A stretch of 64,000 bases of DNA. Origin: Lachnospiraceae bacterium. Its GTDB lineage: Bacteria; Bacillota; Clostridia; Lachnospirales; Lachnospiraceae. The notes beneath the pieces are model-generated. The model was not told where the DNA came from. It searched no databases and worked only from the letters and a program-made list of their open reading frames with translations. Below, one piece after another: positions 17,766 through 27,930 of this stretch. Location of the stretch: the NCBI GenBank assembly GCA_022510705.1, contig JAFLSX010000002.1, forward strand, positions 41,818 to 105,817, read 5' to 3'. Positions within the stretch are counted from its first letter, which is position 1; each line of letters begins with the position of its first letter. Made by a program: the position numbers and the translations under genes.

Positions 17766-19193
17766 ATGATGGTAGATATGATGGATATGAATAATGTGGA
17801 AATGTTTCAAAACCGCCCTGTGAATATGAATCACAAAAATAATCTTTTGGAAATTGAAGAGCATATGTATATATTGGACGATGTAGAAAAGCCCAATGTA
17901 TTTCGGAATATGTTTCCCTACTCGGAGATTCCGAAGATTCCTTTCAATGATCGAATTGTGCCCCACAATATGCCCAAAGAAATCTGGATTACGGATACCA
18001 CCTTTAGGGATGGACAGCAGTCCAGAGCTCCCTATACTACGGAGCAGATAGTAACGATTTATGACTATTTACATAAATTGGGCGGACCCAACGGCATGAT
18101 TCGTGCTTCCGAGTTTTTCCTTTACAGTAAAAAGGATAGAGATGCCGTATACAAATGTATGGAGCGGGGGTATCAGTTTCCGGAAGTGACCAGCTGGATC
18201 AGAGCTAACAAGGAGGACTTTAAACTGGTAAAGGAAATCGGTATGAAAGAAACCGGTATTCTGGTAAGCTGTTCCGATTATCATATTTTTTTAAAATTAA
18301 AAATGACGAGAAGACAAGCTATGGAACACTATTTAAGTGTGATTCGCGACTGTCTGGAGGAGGGTATTTCGCCCCGTTGTCATTTAGAAGATATTACCAG
18401 AGCAGATATCTACGGCTATGTAGTGCCTTTCTGTCTGGAACTGATGAAACTGCAAAAGCAATATGGGATTCCCATTAAAGTGCGCGCCTGTGACACCATG
18501 GGATATGGCGTAAACTATCCCGGTGCGGTTATTCCCAGAAGTGTACAGGGTATTATCTACGCATTGCACACTCATGCAGGCGTACCGCATGCGAATATTG
18601 AATGGCATGGTCATAATGACTTCTACAAGGCCGTATCCAATTCTACTACGGCATGGCTGTACGGTTGCGCAGGAATCAATACTTCTTTATTCGGTATCGG
18701 AGAGCGGACGGGCAATACGCCTTTGGAGGCTATGGTATTTGAGTATGCACAGCTGCGGGGAGATCTAAACGGTATGGATACCACCGTCATTACCGAGCTG
18801 GCGGAGTATTATGAAAAAGAGATAGGATATCATATTCCGGAAAGAACGCCTTTTGTGGGCAAGAATTTCAATGTCACAAGAGCGGGCATTCATGCGGACG
18901 GTCTGTTAAAAAACGAGGAAATATACAATATCTTTGATACGGATAAATTTTTGAACAGACCTGTGTTGTGTGCGGTTTCCAATACTTCCGGCCTGGCAGG
19001 AATTGCCCACTGGATCAACACCTACTACAAGTTAAAGGGCGATAGACAGGTGGACAAGAACAGTGAACTGGTAAAAGAGATAAAGCTTTGGGTGGACGAA
19101 GAATATGCAGGCGGTCGTGTGACGGTGCTGACGGATGGGGAATTGGTTGAGGTCATTGACAAAATCAGCCGGAAACTCAATATTTCACTTTAG
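17766..19193 (+). CDS. LeuA/homocitrate synthase-family acyltransferase, candidate Re-citrate synthase
   Basis: DTTFRDGQQSRAPYT, HGHNDFYKAVSNS, and GIHADG motifs of the HMGL-like family; adjacent to GntR and isocitrate dehydrogenase. ORF track begins at a TTG (17730); ATGs at 17766/17769/17778 are more likely starts. Confidence 0.85.
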   Translation: MMVDMMDMNNVEMFQNRPVNMNHKNNLLEIEEHMYILDDVEKPNVFRNMFPYSEIPKIPFNDRIVPHNMPKEIWITDTTFRDGQQSRAPYTTEQIVTIYDYLHKLGGPNGMIRASEFFLYSKKDRDAVYKCMERGYQFPEVTSWIRANKEDFKLVKEIGMKETGILVSCSDYHIFLKLKMTRRQAMEHYLSVIRDCLEEGISPRCHLEDITRADIYGYVVPFCLELMKLQKQYGIPIKVRACDTMGYGVNYPGAVIPRSVQGIIYALHTHAGVPHANIEWHGHNDFYKAVSNSTTAWLYGCAGINTSLFGIGERTGNTPLEAMVFEYAQLRGDLNGMDTTVITELAEYYEKEIGYHIPERTPFVGKNFNVTRAGIHADGLLKNEEIYNIFDTDKFLNRPVLCAVSNTSGLAGIAHWINTYYKLKGDRQVDKNSELVKEIKLWVDEEYAGGRVTVLTDGELVEVIDKISRKLNISL

Positions 19194-19247
19194 ACAGATG
19201 GAGCTTTAAGCGTATAGCGGCTCTAATCCGGCAGGGGAGGAAGGATT

Positions 19248-19973
19248 GTGGCAAATTATAATGTCAAAGAGGAAGTAACGGACAAATATTCGCTGCGAGG
19301 CAGGGTTTTTCATAAACTCAGGGAGAATATTTTAAACGGTACCTATAAGGAACACGAAGAATTAAAAGAGGTTACTATTGGGGAGGAGCTGGGTGTCAGC
19401 CGAACTCCGGTGAGAGAGGCGTTTAGACAGTTAGAGTTAGAAGGTCTGATTCAGATCATACCCAACAAGGGTGCCTATGTGACGGGGATTACAGAGAAAG
19501 ATGTTAAGGATATCTATATGATCCGTTCCCTTTTAGAAGGACTTTGTGCCAGATGGGCAACTGCTCACATTAAAAAGGAGCAGTTAGAGGAAATGGAGGA
19601 AAATGTTTATCTTGCCAGATTCCATGCCGAGAAAGGACATATGGAGCAGTTGGCGCAGCTTGATAATCGTTTCCACGAAATCATGTATGAGGCCTGCAAT
19701 TCCAAGATGTTGGAACATCAGTTGAAAGACTTTCATGAATATGTTCTGCGCGTCAGAAAAAAGACTCTGGCAGATATCAACAGGGGAACCGCCTCCAATG
19801 AGGAGCATGAAAAGATCATGTTGGCGATCAAGGCAGGGGATGCGGACAGTGCGGAGCGGCTGGCCCATATGCATATGATCAATGCCTATGAAAATATGGT
19901 AAAAAATGGTTTGCATGAGGTCTACCAAAAGGAAGGCATGGAACCCTATAAGGAAGATACACAAAATAATTGA
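19248..19973 (+). CDS. GntR-family regulator (FadR/FCD subfamily)
   Basis: N-terminal wHTH (LRENILNGTYKEHEELKEVTIGEELGVSRTPVREAFRQLELEGLIQIIPNKGAYV) plus all-helical FCD ligand domain; GTG start. Confidence 0.92.
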   Translation: MANYNVKEEVTDKYSLRGRVFHKLRENILNGTYKEHEELKEVTIGEELGVSRTPVREAFRQLELEGLIQIIPNKGAYVTGITEKDVKDIYMIRSLLEGLCARWATAHIKKEQLEEMEENVYLARFHAEKGHMEQLAQLDNRFHEIMYEACNSKMLEHQLKDFHEYVLRVRKKTLADINRGTASNEEHEKIMLAIKAGDADSAERLAHMHMINAYENMVKNGLHEVYQKEGMEPYKEDTQNN

Positions 19974-20001
19974 GCAGGAAGACCTGTAGAAGGAGGACAA
20001 T

Positions 20002-21207
20002 ATGAGTAAAATTCAGATGACAACCCCTCTGGTAGAGATGGACGGAGATGAAATGACCCGGATTCTCTGGAAGATGATTAAGGAAGAGTTATTGCTTCCC
20101 TTTATTGATTTAAAAACGGAATATTACGATCTGGGACTGGAAAACCGTAATAAAACTGATGATCAGGTGACCGTTGATTCTGCCAATGCGACTTTGCAAT
20201 ACGGCGTTGCGGTTAAATGTGCCACCATTACACCCAATGCGGCCAGGATGACAGAATATAATCTAAAAGAGATGTGGAAGAGTCCTAACGGCACCATCCG
20301 TGCCATTTTAGACGGTACGGTATTTAGGGCGCCCATTGTGGTGAATGGTATCGAGCCCTGTGTGAAGAACTGGAAGAAGCCGATTACACTGGCCCGCCAT
20401 GCTTACGGGGATGTGTATAAGAATACGGAAATCAAAGTAGGAGGACCCGGCAAGGCAGAACTGGTATTTACCGATGCAGAGGGGAAGGAGACCAGGGAAC
20501 TGATACATACTTTTAATGGTGCAGGTATTCTGCAAGGTATGCACAATACGAATCAGTCCATTGAGAGTTTTGCAAGGGCATGTTTTGGTTATGCTGTTGA
20601 TACAAAGCAGGATTTGTGGTTTGCGACCAAAGATACCATTTCCAAAAAGTATGATCATACCTTTAAAGATATTTTTCAGGAGATCTATGATGCGGAATAC
20701 AAGGTAAAATTTGAGGAACTGGGCATCGAATATTTCTATACCCTGATTGACGATGCGGTAGCCCGTGTTATGAAGTCAGAAGGCGGATTTATCTGGGCTT
20801 GCAAGAATTATGACGGAGATGTCATGTCGGACATGGTCTCATCGGCATTCGGCTCTTTAGCCATGATGACCTCTGTACTGACATCGCCGAGCGGCGTTTA
20901 TGAGTATGAAGCAGCCCACGGTACCGTGCAAAGACATTATTATAAGCATTTAAAGGGAGAAGAGACCTCTACGAATTCTGTAGCAACGATCTTTGCCTGG
21001 ACCGGTGCGCTTAGAAAGAGGGGCGAACTGGATGAAAACAAGGCGCTTATGGAATTTGCGGATAAACTGGAGAAGGCCACATTAAGTACCATAGAAAGCG
21101 GTAAGATGACAAAGGACTTGGCGCTGATCACGTCCCTTGAAAATGTGACGGTTTTAAACAGCGGGGACTTTATCAAAGCAATCCGGGCTACTTATGAAGC
21201 AATGTAG
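20002..21207 (+). CDS. icd: NADP-dependent isocitrate dehydrogenase, eukaryotic-like homodimeric type
   Basis: [78 protein letters not shown]. Confidence 0.95.
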   Translation: MSKIQMTTPLVEMDGDEMTRILWKMIKEELLLPFIDLKTEYYDLGLENRNKTDDQVTVDSANATLQYGVAVKCATITPNAARMTEYNLKEMWKSPNGTIRAILDGTVFRAPIVVNGIEPCVKNWKKPITLARHAYGDVYKNTEIKVGGPGKAELVFTDAEGKETRELIHTFNGAGILQGMHNTNQSIESFARACFGYAVDTKQDLWFATKDTISKKYDHTFKDIFQEIYDAEYKVKFEELGIEYFYTLIDDAVARVMKSEGGFIWACKNYDGDVMSDMVSSAFGSLAMMTSVLTSPSGVYEYEAAHGTVQRHYYKHLKGEETSTNSVATIFAWTGALRKRGELDENKALMEFADKLEKATLSTIESGKMTKDLALITSLENVTVLNSGDFIKAIRATYEAM

Positions 21208-21239
21208 GACTTCAAATTTAAGTAATTAATATGCAAAAG

Positions 21240-21294
21240 AAAAGGTGTTTGGAGGGATGAGCCGAAACAGGCTGCATGTCCAAACACCTTTTTT
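21240..21294. terminator. Bidirectional terminator between icd and ABC-F gene
   Basis: aaaaggtgtttgga … tccaaacaccttttt long inverted repeat between convergent genes. Confidence 0.75.
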
Positions 21295-21299
21295 GCGCG

Positions 21300-23192
21300 T
21301 TACTCCGCTAATTGCTCCCATTGCTCATATAGTATATCCAATTCATCCGTAATTTCCTGCTGTTCTTTTGCAATGGCCTGCAGTTTTGCTACATCGGTTG
21401 CCACTTCGGGGACATTCATTTCTTCACTCAGCACATTTTGACGCTGTTCCAAAACGGCAATTCGTTCTTCGCATTTTTTTAAGTCATTTTCCTTCTTGCG
21501 AAGTTTAGCTTGTTCTTCTTTCTGCTGTTGCCAGTCTGCTTTGGCTGCGGTAGTCTGAGATGCTTGTATTTTTACAGGATCGGAAACAGCCGGAGAAAGA
21601 AGCGTCTTTTTTTCCAGATAATAGTCATAATTACCTATATAGTTGACAAAGGTGGAGGCTGTAAGCTCCAAGATGCGGGAGGCAGTACGATTGATAAAAT
21701 ACCGGTCGTGGGAGACATAGAGCACCGTGCCTTCGTAACTGTTAAGAGCATCTTCCAGAATCTCCTTGGACTGAATATCCAGATGGTTGGTAGGCTCATC
21801 CAGAATGAGGAAATTTGCATTGCCCAGCATCAGCTTTGCTAAAGAGAGGCGGCCTTTTTCTCCGCCGCTTAAATCCTTTACCTGCTTAAAAACCTCTTCA
21901 CCGGTGAAGAGAAAAGCGGCCAGAACATTGCGGATTTCAGTATTATCTAAGTAGGGATACTCGTCGGAAATTTCATCAAACAAGGTCTTTTCCTGATGGA
22001 GGACATGATGTTCCTGATCATAGTAACCAATTTCCACATTGGCACCCAGCCGAAAGAAACCGTTATCGGCAGGAATCAGGTCATTTAATATTTTTAAAAG
22101 GGTGGTCTTTCCGGTACCGTTATCCCCGATAATGGCAACATGTTCACCGCGTTTTAGAGAAAAATGCACGTCACAAAACAGGGGTTGAGATCCAAAGGAC
22201 TTGGAGAGCCCCTCCACTGCCAGTACATCGTTGCCACTCTGTAGACGGGGTGTCAGTACCAGTCTCATGTCGGATCGAACGTCGGTTGGCTTTTCCAACA
22301 CCTCTATTTTTTCCAGTTGTTTTTCCCGGCTTTCCGCCCGCTTAATGGATTTTTCGCGATTGAAAGAGCGCAGTTTTTCAATCACTTCTTCCTGATGCTT
22401 AATTTCCCGTTGTTGATTTAAATAGGCATGCCATTTTGCTATACGCAGCTGTTCTTTTTTAGCTGCATAGTCGGTATAGTTACCGGAGAAAGTAGTGGCT
22501 TTACTCTGATCCAGTTCAATGATCTTTCCCGCAATGCGGTCCAGAAAATAACGGTCATGGGAAACAATTAAAACTGCTCCTTTATAATTCAATAAATAGG
22601 TTTCCAGCCAAGCTATGGAGTTCATATCCAAATGGTTGGTAGGCTCATCCAGAATGATCAAATCAGGAGAAAGTAACAGCAGCTTACCAAGTGCTACACG
22701 GGTTTTCTGACCGCCGGAGAGTGTGGAAACCGGTTTTGAGAATTCCTCTTCGGCAAATCCCAAACCTTTTAACACACCTATCAGTTCGCTTTTATAAAGA
22801 TAGCCGCCGTCGGTCTCAAAGCGGTGTGTCAAAACGCTGTACTGTTCTAAAAGAGTATCGTCTGCTTCCTTCATGGAGATTTCCAACTCACGTATGCGCT
22901 TCTCCAATGTGATCAGATCTTCTCTGACAGAGAGAAGTTCTTCATATATGGTATTTTCACTGTTTAAACCTGCGTTCTGAGCCAGATAGCCCAAGGTTTT
23001 TCCCTTTGCCAAAACGACTAATCCATCGTCTGCGGCAAGTCCGCCTACAATAATGCGTAGCAGCGTAGTTTTGCCTGCACCGTTAATACCAACAATAGCT
23101 GCTTTTTCATGGTCTTCTATATGAAATGATACATTGGAAAGTACAATATTATCCGGAAACTCCTTCCGGATGTTCTGACAGGACAGTATCAT
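21300..23192 (-). CDS. ABC-F family ATPase (ribosome-associated duplicated ABC protein)
   Basis: Two Walker A (GINGAGKTTLL, GDNGTGKTTLL), two LSGGxK(T/G)R signatures, no TM, C-terminal coiled coil. Confidence 0.95.
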   Translation of the reverse strand: MILSCQNIRKEFPDNIVLSNVSFHIEDHEKAAIVGINGAGKTTLLRIIVGGLAADDGLVVLAKGKTLGYLAQNAGLNSENTIYEELLSVREDLITLEKRIRELEISMKEADDTLLEQYSVLTHRFETDGGYLYKSELIGVLKGLGFAEEEFSKPVSTLSGGQKTRVALGKLLLLSPDLIILDEPTNHLDMNSIAWLETYLLNYKGAVLIVSHDRYFLDRIAGKIIELDQSKATTFSGNYTDYAAKKEQLRIAKWHAYLNQQREIKHQEEVIEKLRSFNREKSIKRAESREKQLEKIEVLEKPTDVRSDMRLVLTPRLQSGNDVLAVEGLSKSFGSQPLFCDVHFSLKRGEHVAIIGDNGTGKTTLLKILNDLIPADNGFFRLGANVEIGYYDQEHHVLHQEKTLFDEISDEYPYLDNTEIRNVLAAFLFTGEEVFKQVKDLSGGEKGRLSLAKLMLGNANFLILDEPTNHLDIQSKEILEDALNSYEGTVLYVSHDRYFINRTASRILELTASTFVNYIGNYDYYLEKKTLLSPAVSDPVKIQASQTTAAKADWQQQKEEQAKLRKKENDLKKCEERIAVLEQRQNVLSEEMNVPEVATDVAKLQAIAKEQQEITDELDILYEQWEQLAE

Positions 23193-23274
23193 AAGTATTT
23201 CACTCCTAAAGGCATAAAAGGTATCACAGTCAGTTTACAGTTCTGATAAAAGGATGTCAAGCAGGGGCCCCGGA

Positions 23275-23303
23275 TTGACATTAATTTAACAGTCGGATAT
23301 AAT
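23275..23303 (+). promoter_or_regulatory. Consensus promoter TTGACA-17-TATAAT upstream of rex
   Basis: -35 23275-23280, -10 23298-23303, exact 17-bp spacer. Confidence 0.75.
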
Positions 23304-23325
23304 AAAATAATAAGGGGACTTCGGG

Positions 23326-23991
23326 ATGAGAGCAGGAGGTAGTAGGGTGGAGGAAAAAGGTATTTCCCAAGCGGTAATAGCACGTCTGCCACGTTATTTC
23401 AGGTATCTGGGAGAACTGAAGGATGAAGGTGTAGAGCGTATTTCTTCCCAGGAGCTTTCAGAACTGATGCATGTTACCGCATCCCAGATTCGTCAGGATT
23501 TCAATAATTTCGGTGGTTTCGGACAACAGGGGTATGGCTATAATGTAGAATTTCTGTATGAAGAGATCAGTAAGATACTGGGCTTAGATAAGACACACCA
23601 TTTGATTATCATCGGTGCCGGAAACTTAGGGCAGGCATTGGGCAACTACATGAATTTTGAACGCAGGGGATTTATCTTAAAGGGCATCTTTGATAAGAAT
23701 CCTGCATTATATGGGAAAAAGGTACGTGAAATTCAGGTACAGCCCATGGAAAAGGTAGAGAAATTTGTAAGGGAAAACGATATTGATATAGCGGTGCTGA
23801 CCGTTCCCAAAACCAGCGCGGTGGAGGTGGCGGAGATACTGGTTTCCAACGGTATTAAAGCTATTTGGAATTTTGCACATGTGGATTTAAATGTGCCTAA
23901 GGGTATTCAGGTAGAAAATGTTCATCTCTCGGACAGTTTGATGAAGCTTTCCTATAATTTGGAACGCTATAATCAGGAACAGGATAATTAG
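23326..23991 (+). CDS. rex: Redox-sensing transcriptional repressor Rex
   Basis: ELMHVTASQIRQDFNNFGGFGQQGYGYNVE wHTH and Rossmann IIGAGNLGQALGNY. Confidence 0.96.
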   Translation: MRAGGSRVEEKGISQAVIARLPRYFRYLGELKDEGVERISSQELSELMHVTASQIRQDFNNFGGFGQQGYGYNVEFLYEEISKILGLDKTHHLIIIGAGNLGQALGNYMNFERRGFILKGIFDKNPALYGKKVREIQVQPMEKVEKFVRENDIDIAVLTVPKTSAVEVAEILVSNGIKAIWNFAHVDLNVPKGIQVENVHLSDSLMKLSYNLERYNQEQDN

Positions 23992-24014
23992 TTGATCCGG
24001 AAAGCGGGGTAGCT

Positions 24015-24689
24015 ATGGGACGAAAGGAAGATGTATTTGAACAGGCTTTAAAGAATAAGAATATTCCGGTGCTGACACTGGATCATAAATGGCATTTGCT
24101 ATTTAATACCGCTGATACGACAACGGCTATTTTGAAGCTGGAGGATAAGCTCAATACGCTGTTGAAAAGACAGGGAAAACTGAATACGGAAACCAAGGAT
24201 ATCCGAAAACTGAAAAAGAAACTGATGGATGAAATCGTCCCCATGGTGGATGAGCTGGAGCAGTCTCCCAGTCCTAAGCTGGATAAGAAAATTGAGGAAC
24301 ATAAGCGGCTGATCAGTGAGTGTAACGATAAGATGGAGCAATATAAGCAGGAACTGATGGAACTGCCCGCTCAAATTGAAACGGCCAATTATGAATTGAT
24401 GCTGGCTACCATGGATGCCTGCTATGATACTTTAAAAGAAAATACAAAAGAAATTGAAGAAATTGGAAACTGGATTGATACAATCCGCATTGAGCTAAAG
24501 AAAAAAATCATCCGCAAACAGGAAAAAGAGGAAAAAAATCATGACTTATACAACTATATGCATGCGATCTTCGGAGCGGATGTTATCAATCTTTTTGACA
24601 TGAAATATAATCCGGAAACGCAGCATCCGAAAAAAGCGGAAAAAAAGCCGCAGGATTCCGCCCGAAAGCCGGATACGAAAACAAAGTAA
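24015..24689 (+). CDS. Coiled-coil hypothetical protein
   Basis: 224-aa Lys/Glu-rich helical ORF, no recognised catalytic motif; between rex and nnrD/E. Confidence 0.7.
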   Translation: MGRKEDVFEQALKNKNIPVLTLDHKWHLLFNTADTTTAILKLEDKLNTLLKRQGKLNTETKDIRKLKKKLMDEIVPMVDELEQSPSPKLDKKIEEHKRLISECNDKMEQYKQELMELPAQIETANYELMLATMDACYDTLKENTKEIEEIGNWIDTIRIELKKKIIRKQEKEEKNHDLYNYMHAIFGADVINLFDMKYNPETQHPKKAEKKPQDSARKPDTKTK

Positions 24690-24690
24690 T

Positions 24691-24722
24691 GGGACTGTTG
24701 AGCAAACAGTCCCCTTTTTAAA
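24691..24722 (+). terminator. Intrinsic terminator
   Basis: gggactgtt gagca aacagtcccc + ttttta. Confidence 0.8.
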
Positions 24723-24737
24723 AAATGGAGTGAAAAT

Positions 24738-26237
24738 ATGGATTATTTAGTAACACAGGAGGAAATGAGGGCATATGATATTTATACCATAGAGCATATA
24801 GGGATTCCGGCCCTGGTGCTGATGGAGAGGGCGGCATTGGCTGTGGCCCGACGGGTGGAATGTGCCCTGCAGGATAGAAAAGGGAAGGTGCTGTGTGTCT
24901 GCGGAAGCGGGAACAATGGAGGAGACGGCCTGGCTCTGGCACGTCTGCTCTTGGATAAAGGCATTGCAGTACAGACAGTTTTTTTGGGAGAAAGGGATCG
25001 TGCGAGCAAGGAGACGGCATGCCAGCTCTCTATTTTGCAGAAATATGAAGTCACACTTTTAAACGAAATTCCCCATGAAGAATATGCGGTGGTGGTAGAT
25101 GCCATATTCGGTACCGGATTATCCAGAGAGGTGACGGGGATTTTCCTAAAGGCTATAGAGACCATCAATGAACTTGGGGCTTATACCATTTCAGTAGATA
25201 TTCCTTCGGGATTGGACGGGGATACGGGAAAAGTGCTGGGAGCTGCCGTAGAGGCTGACGAGACGGTAACGCTGGCCTTTGCAAAAAGAGGGCTCTATCT
25301 TTATCCCGGGCCTTACTATGCCGGAAAAATACAGGTGGCAGATATCGGAATTACACGGAAAAGCTTTAACGGAAGAATCCCGGGTATGTATACCCGCAAA
25401 GATGCGCCGGCCATGCTCTGGCCGAAAAGGAGGCCGGACGGCAACAAAGGCACTTTTGGGAAACTGTTGTTAGCAGCGGGCAGCGAAGGGATGACAGGTG
25501 CGGCATTGTTAGCGGGAGAGAGCGCTTACCGGGCAGGGGCCGGTATGGTAAAGCTGGTTGTACCAGAAAGCATCAAGGGAACAGTACAGGAAAAACTGCC
25601 GGAGGCTTTACTGTTAAGCTATAGTAAAAGTATGGGATTGGCAGATAAGGAGGAAACCGCCTTTTTAGAGAGCTGTGAGTGGGCGAATACGCTGGCAGTC
25701 GGGCCGGGACTCTCGGTATGCGAAAGCGGCAGAAGACTATTGGAACTGGCGCTCCAAACAACCAAACCACTGCTGATTGATGCGGACGGTCTGAATATAC
25801 TGGCAAAAGATGAAAGTCTTAAGCAGATTTTAAAAAGAAGGCAGGGTAGGACGATACTCACTCCCCATATGGGGGAACTGGCGAGACTTTTGGGAAAGTC
25901 CCTGGCAGAGATAACGGACACAGAGGCAGAAAGCACGTACCGGGCTGCGGAAGAGTTTAGGTGTATTGTGGTCGGTAAGAGTGCCAGAAGCTATGTATGC
26001 GAGCCAGGTGGAGCAATGTTTTTAAATATTGCGGGAAATGATAAATTGGCTACCGCAGGAAGCGGGGATACCCTGTTTGGTATTCTGGCTGCCTTGACAG
26101 CTCAGGGAATGGATATGCGGGATGCAGCTGAAGCCGGCGTCTATCTGCATGCCTGTGCAGGAGACGTGGCGGCTAAGATGGCAAAAGGAGCGGGCATTAC
26201 GGCCTCGGATATTATAAAGAGTCTGTCCGTACTGTGA
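24738..26237 (+). CDS. nnr: Bifunctional NAD(P)H-hydrate epimerase / ADP-dependent NAD(P)H-hydrate dehydratase
   Basis: YjeF_N GSGNNGGDGLALARLL; C-terminal carbohydrate-kinase-like domain with NKGTFGKLLLAAGS and NDKLATAGSGDTLFGILAALTAQG. Confidence 0.95.
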   Translation: MDYLVTQEEMRAYDIYTIEHIGIPALVLMERAALAVARRVECALQDRKGKVLCVCGSGNNGGDGLALARLLLDKGIAVQTVFLGERDRASKETACQLSILQKYEVTLLNEIPHEEYAVVVDAIFGTGLSREVTGIFLKAIETINELGAYTISVDIPSGLDGDTGKVLGAAVEADETVTLAFAKRGLYLYPGPYYAGKIQVADIGITRKSFNGRIPGMYTRKDAPAMLWPKRRPDGNKGTFGKLLLAAGSEGMTGAALLAGESAYRAGAGMVKLVVPESIKGTVQEKLPEALLLSYSKSMGLADKEETAFLESCEWANTLAVGPGLSVCESGRRLLELALQTTKPLLIDADGLNILAKDESLKQILKRRQGRTILTPHMGELARLLGKSLAEITDTEAESTYRAAEEFRCIVVGKSARSYVCEPGGAMFLNIAGNDKLATAGSGDTLFGILAALTAQGMDMRDAAEAGVYLHACAGDVAAKMAKGAGITASDIIKSLSVL

Positions 26238-26265
26238 GAAGAATAGGATGAGAGGAAACATAGAG

Positions 26266-27405
26266 ATGGAACGATACGCAAGAGGGTATGCGGAAGTAAA
26301 TTTGGATGCCATTGTATCCAATATGAAAAACATGAAGGCCCATGTCAAAGCAGACACTCGCATGATGGGAGTGATCAAAACGGATGGCTATGGGCATGGA
26401 AGTATTCCTATCGCAAAAGAATTAGAAAAATTAAGCGGTATGTACGGCTTTGCGGTGGCTACTGCAGAGGAGGCCTTTGAACTCCGTGAGGCGGGTATCA
26501 AGCTGCCTATTCTGATACTGGGCTATACCTTTCCCGATGACTATGCAAAACTGATAGAATGGGATATCAGCTTAACTGTTTTTCGGATGGATTCAGTAGA
26601 ACTTTTGAGTAGAGAGGCAGCAAAGCAGCACAAGATGGCCAGAGTACACATCAAGGTAGATACGGGTATGGGCAGGATCGGTATTCTGCCCGATGAGGAA
26701 GGCCTGAACTTTGTAAGACATATTGCAAAAATTCCCGGAATTGTTATAGAGGGTATCTTCACTCATTTTGCCAGAGCTGACGAAGTAGATAAGGAAAATG
26801 CCATACAGCAATTGTCCCTATTTAGACATTTTACAGAAGAAGTAGAAAATGCCACGGGCCTAAAGGGATTGATCAAACACTGTGCCAACAGTGCCGGTAT
26901 TTTGGAACTTCCCGAGGCCAATATGGATGTTGTCAGGGCGGGAATCAGCCTTTATGGACTGGCGCCTTCAAAAGATATAGATATGAGCCGTATTCCTTTA
27001 AAACCTGCCATGGCATTCTACAGTACCGTGGTTTATATTAAGTGGCTGCCAGCCGGTTCACCAATCAGCTATGGGGGGACCTATGTGACGGATAAAAAGA
27101 GCCGGATCGCTACGATTCCTTTAGGCTATGGGGACGGATATCCCAGAGGATTGTCGGGAAAAGGCTATGTGTTGATAAGAGGGCAAAAGGCCCCCATTGT
27201 AGGACGTATCTGCATGGACCAGTTTATGGTAGATGTAACGGATATCCCCGAAGTACGGGAAGGTGACAGGGTTACCCTCATGGGACGGGACGGAGAAGAA
27301 GAGATTTCCGCAGAAATGCTGGGAGAGCTTTCCGGGCGATTTAATTATGAGCTTGTCTGTATGTTGAGCAAACGGATTCCCAGAGTGTATATAGGAGGAG
27401 AATGA
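26266..27405 (+). CDS. alr: Alanine racemase
   Basis: PLP-lysine motif MMGVIKTDGYGHG, HIKVDTGMGRIG, YGDGYPRGLSG, VGRICMDQFMVDVTD. Confidence 0.96.
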   Translation: MERYARGYAEVNLDAIVSNMKNMKAHVKADTRMMGVIKTDGYGHGSIPIAKELEKLSGMYGFAVATAEEAFELREAGIKLPILILGYTFPDDYAKLIEWDISLTVFRMDSVELLSREAAKQHKMARVHIKVDTGMGRIGILPDEEGLNFVRHIAKIPGIVIEGIFTHFARADEVDKENAIQQLSLFRHFTEEVENATGLKGLIKHCANSAGILELPEANMDVVRAGISLYGLAPSKDIDMSRIPLKPAMAFYSTVVYIKWLPAGSPISYGGTYVTDKKSRIATIPLGYGDGYPRGLSGKGYVLIRGQKAPIVGRICMDQFMVDVTDIPEVREGDRVTLMGRDGEEEISAEMLGELSGRFNYELVCMLSKRIPRVYIGGE

Positions 27406-27498
27406 AAGAGCAAAAGAACAACTGAATAGCCAAAGATAAACTGGCAATACTACTACCAGAGCAGGAAAGCCCGGGAAAATCCGGGAAGCCGGAAAGGA

Positions 27499-27849
27499 AT
27501 GCATGCTATGAGAAGAGGCGACGTATATTATGCAGATTTAAGACCGGTGGTAGGTTCCGAACAGGGAGGTATCCGGCCGGTTTTGATCATACAGAATGAT
27601 GTGGGAAACCGTCACAGTCCTACAGTGATCTGTGCTGCTATCACATCCAAGATGAATAAGGCCAAACTGCCTACTCATATTGAGCTGTCCACACTGCAGT
27701 ATGATATGGATAAAGATTCTGTTATATTGCTGGAACAGCTGCGTACCATAGATAAAAAGAGATTAAAAGATAAGGTCTGCCATTTGGACCCTCAGATTAT
27801 GAAAAAAGTGAATAAAGCTCTGATGATAAGTCTGGAACTGGATACATAA
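27499..27849 (+). CDS. ndoA: MazF/PemK-family mRNA endoribonuclease toxin (EndoA/NdoA-like)
   Basis: [59 protein letters not shown]; located downstream of alr. Confidence 0.94.
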   Translation: MHAMRRGDVYYADLRPVVGSEQGGIRPVLIIQNDVGNRHSPTVICAAITSKMNKAKLPTHIELSTLQYDMDKDSVILLEQLRTIDKKRLKDKVCHLDPQIMKKVNKALMISLELDT

Positions 27850-27930
27850 TCAAAGGGCGGTCCGGCTTGACGAATGAACCCATAAATGGTATATTTAAAT
27901 TTACGGAAAAAGTACTAAAGGAGAGTAATT

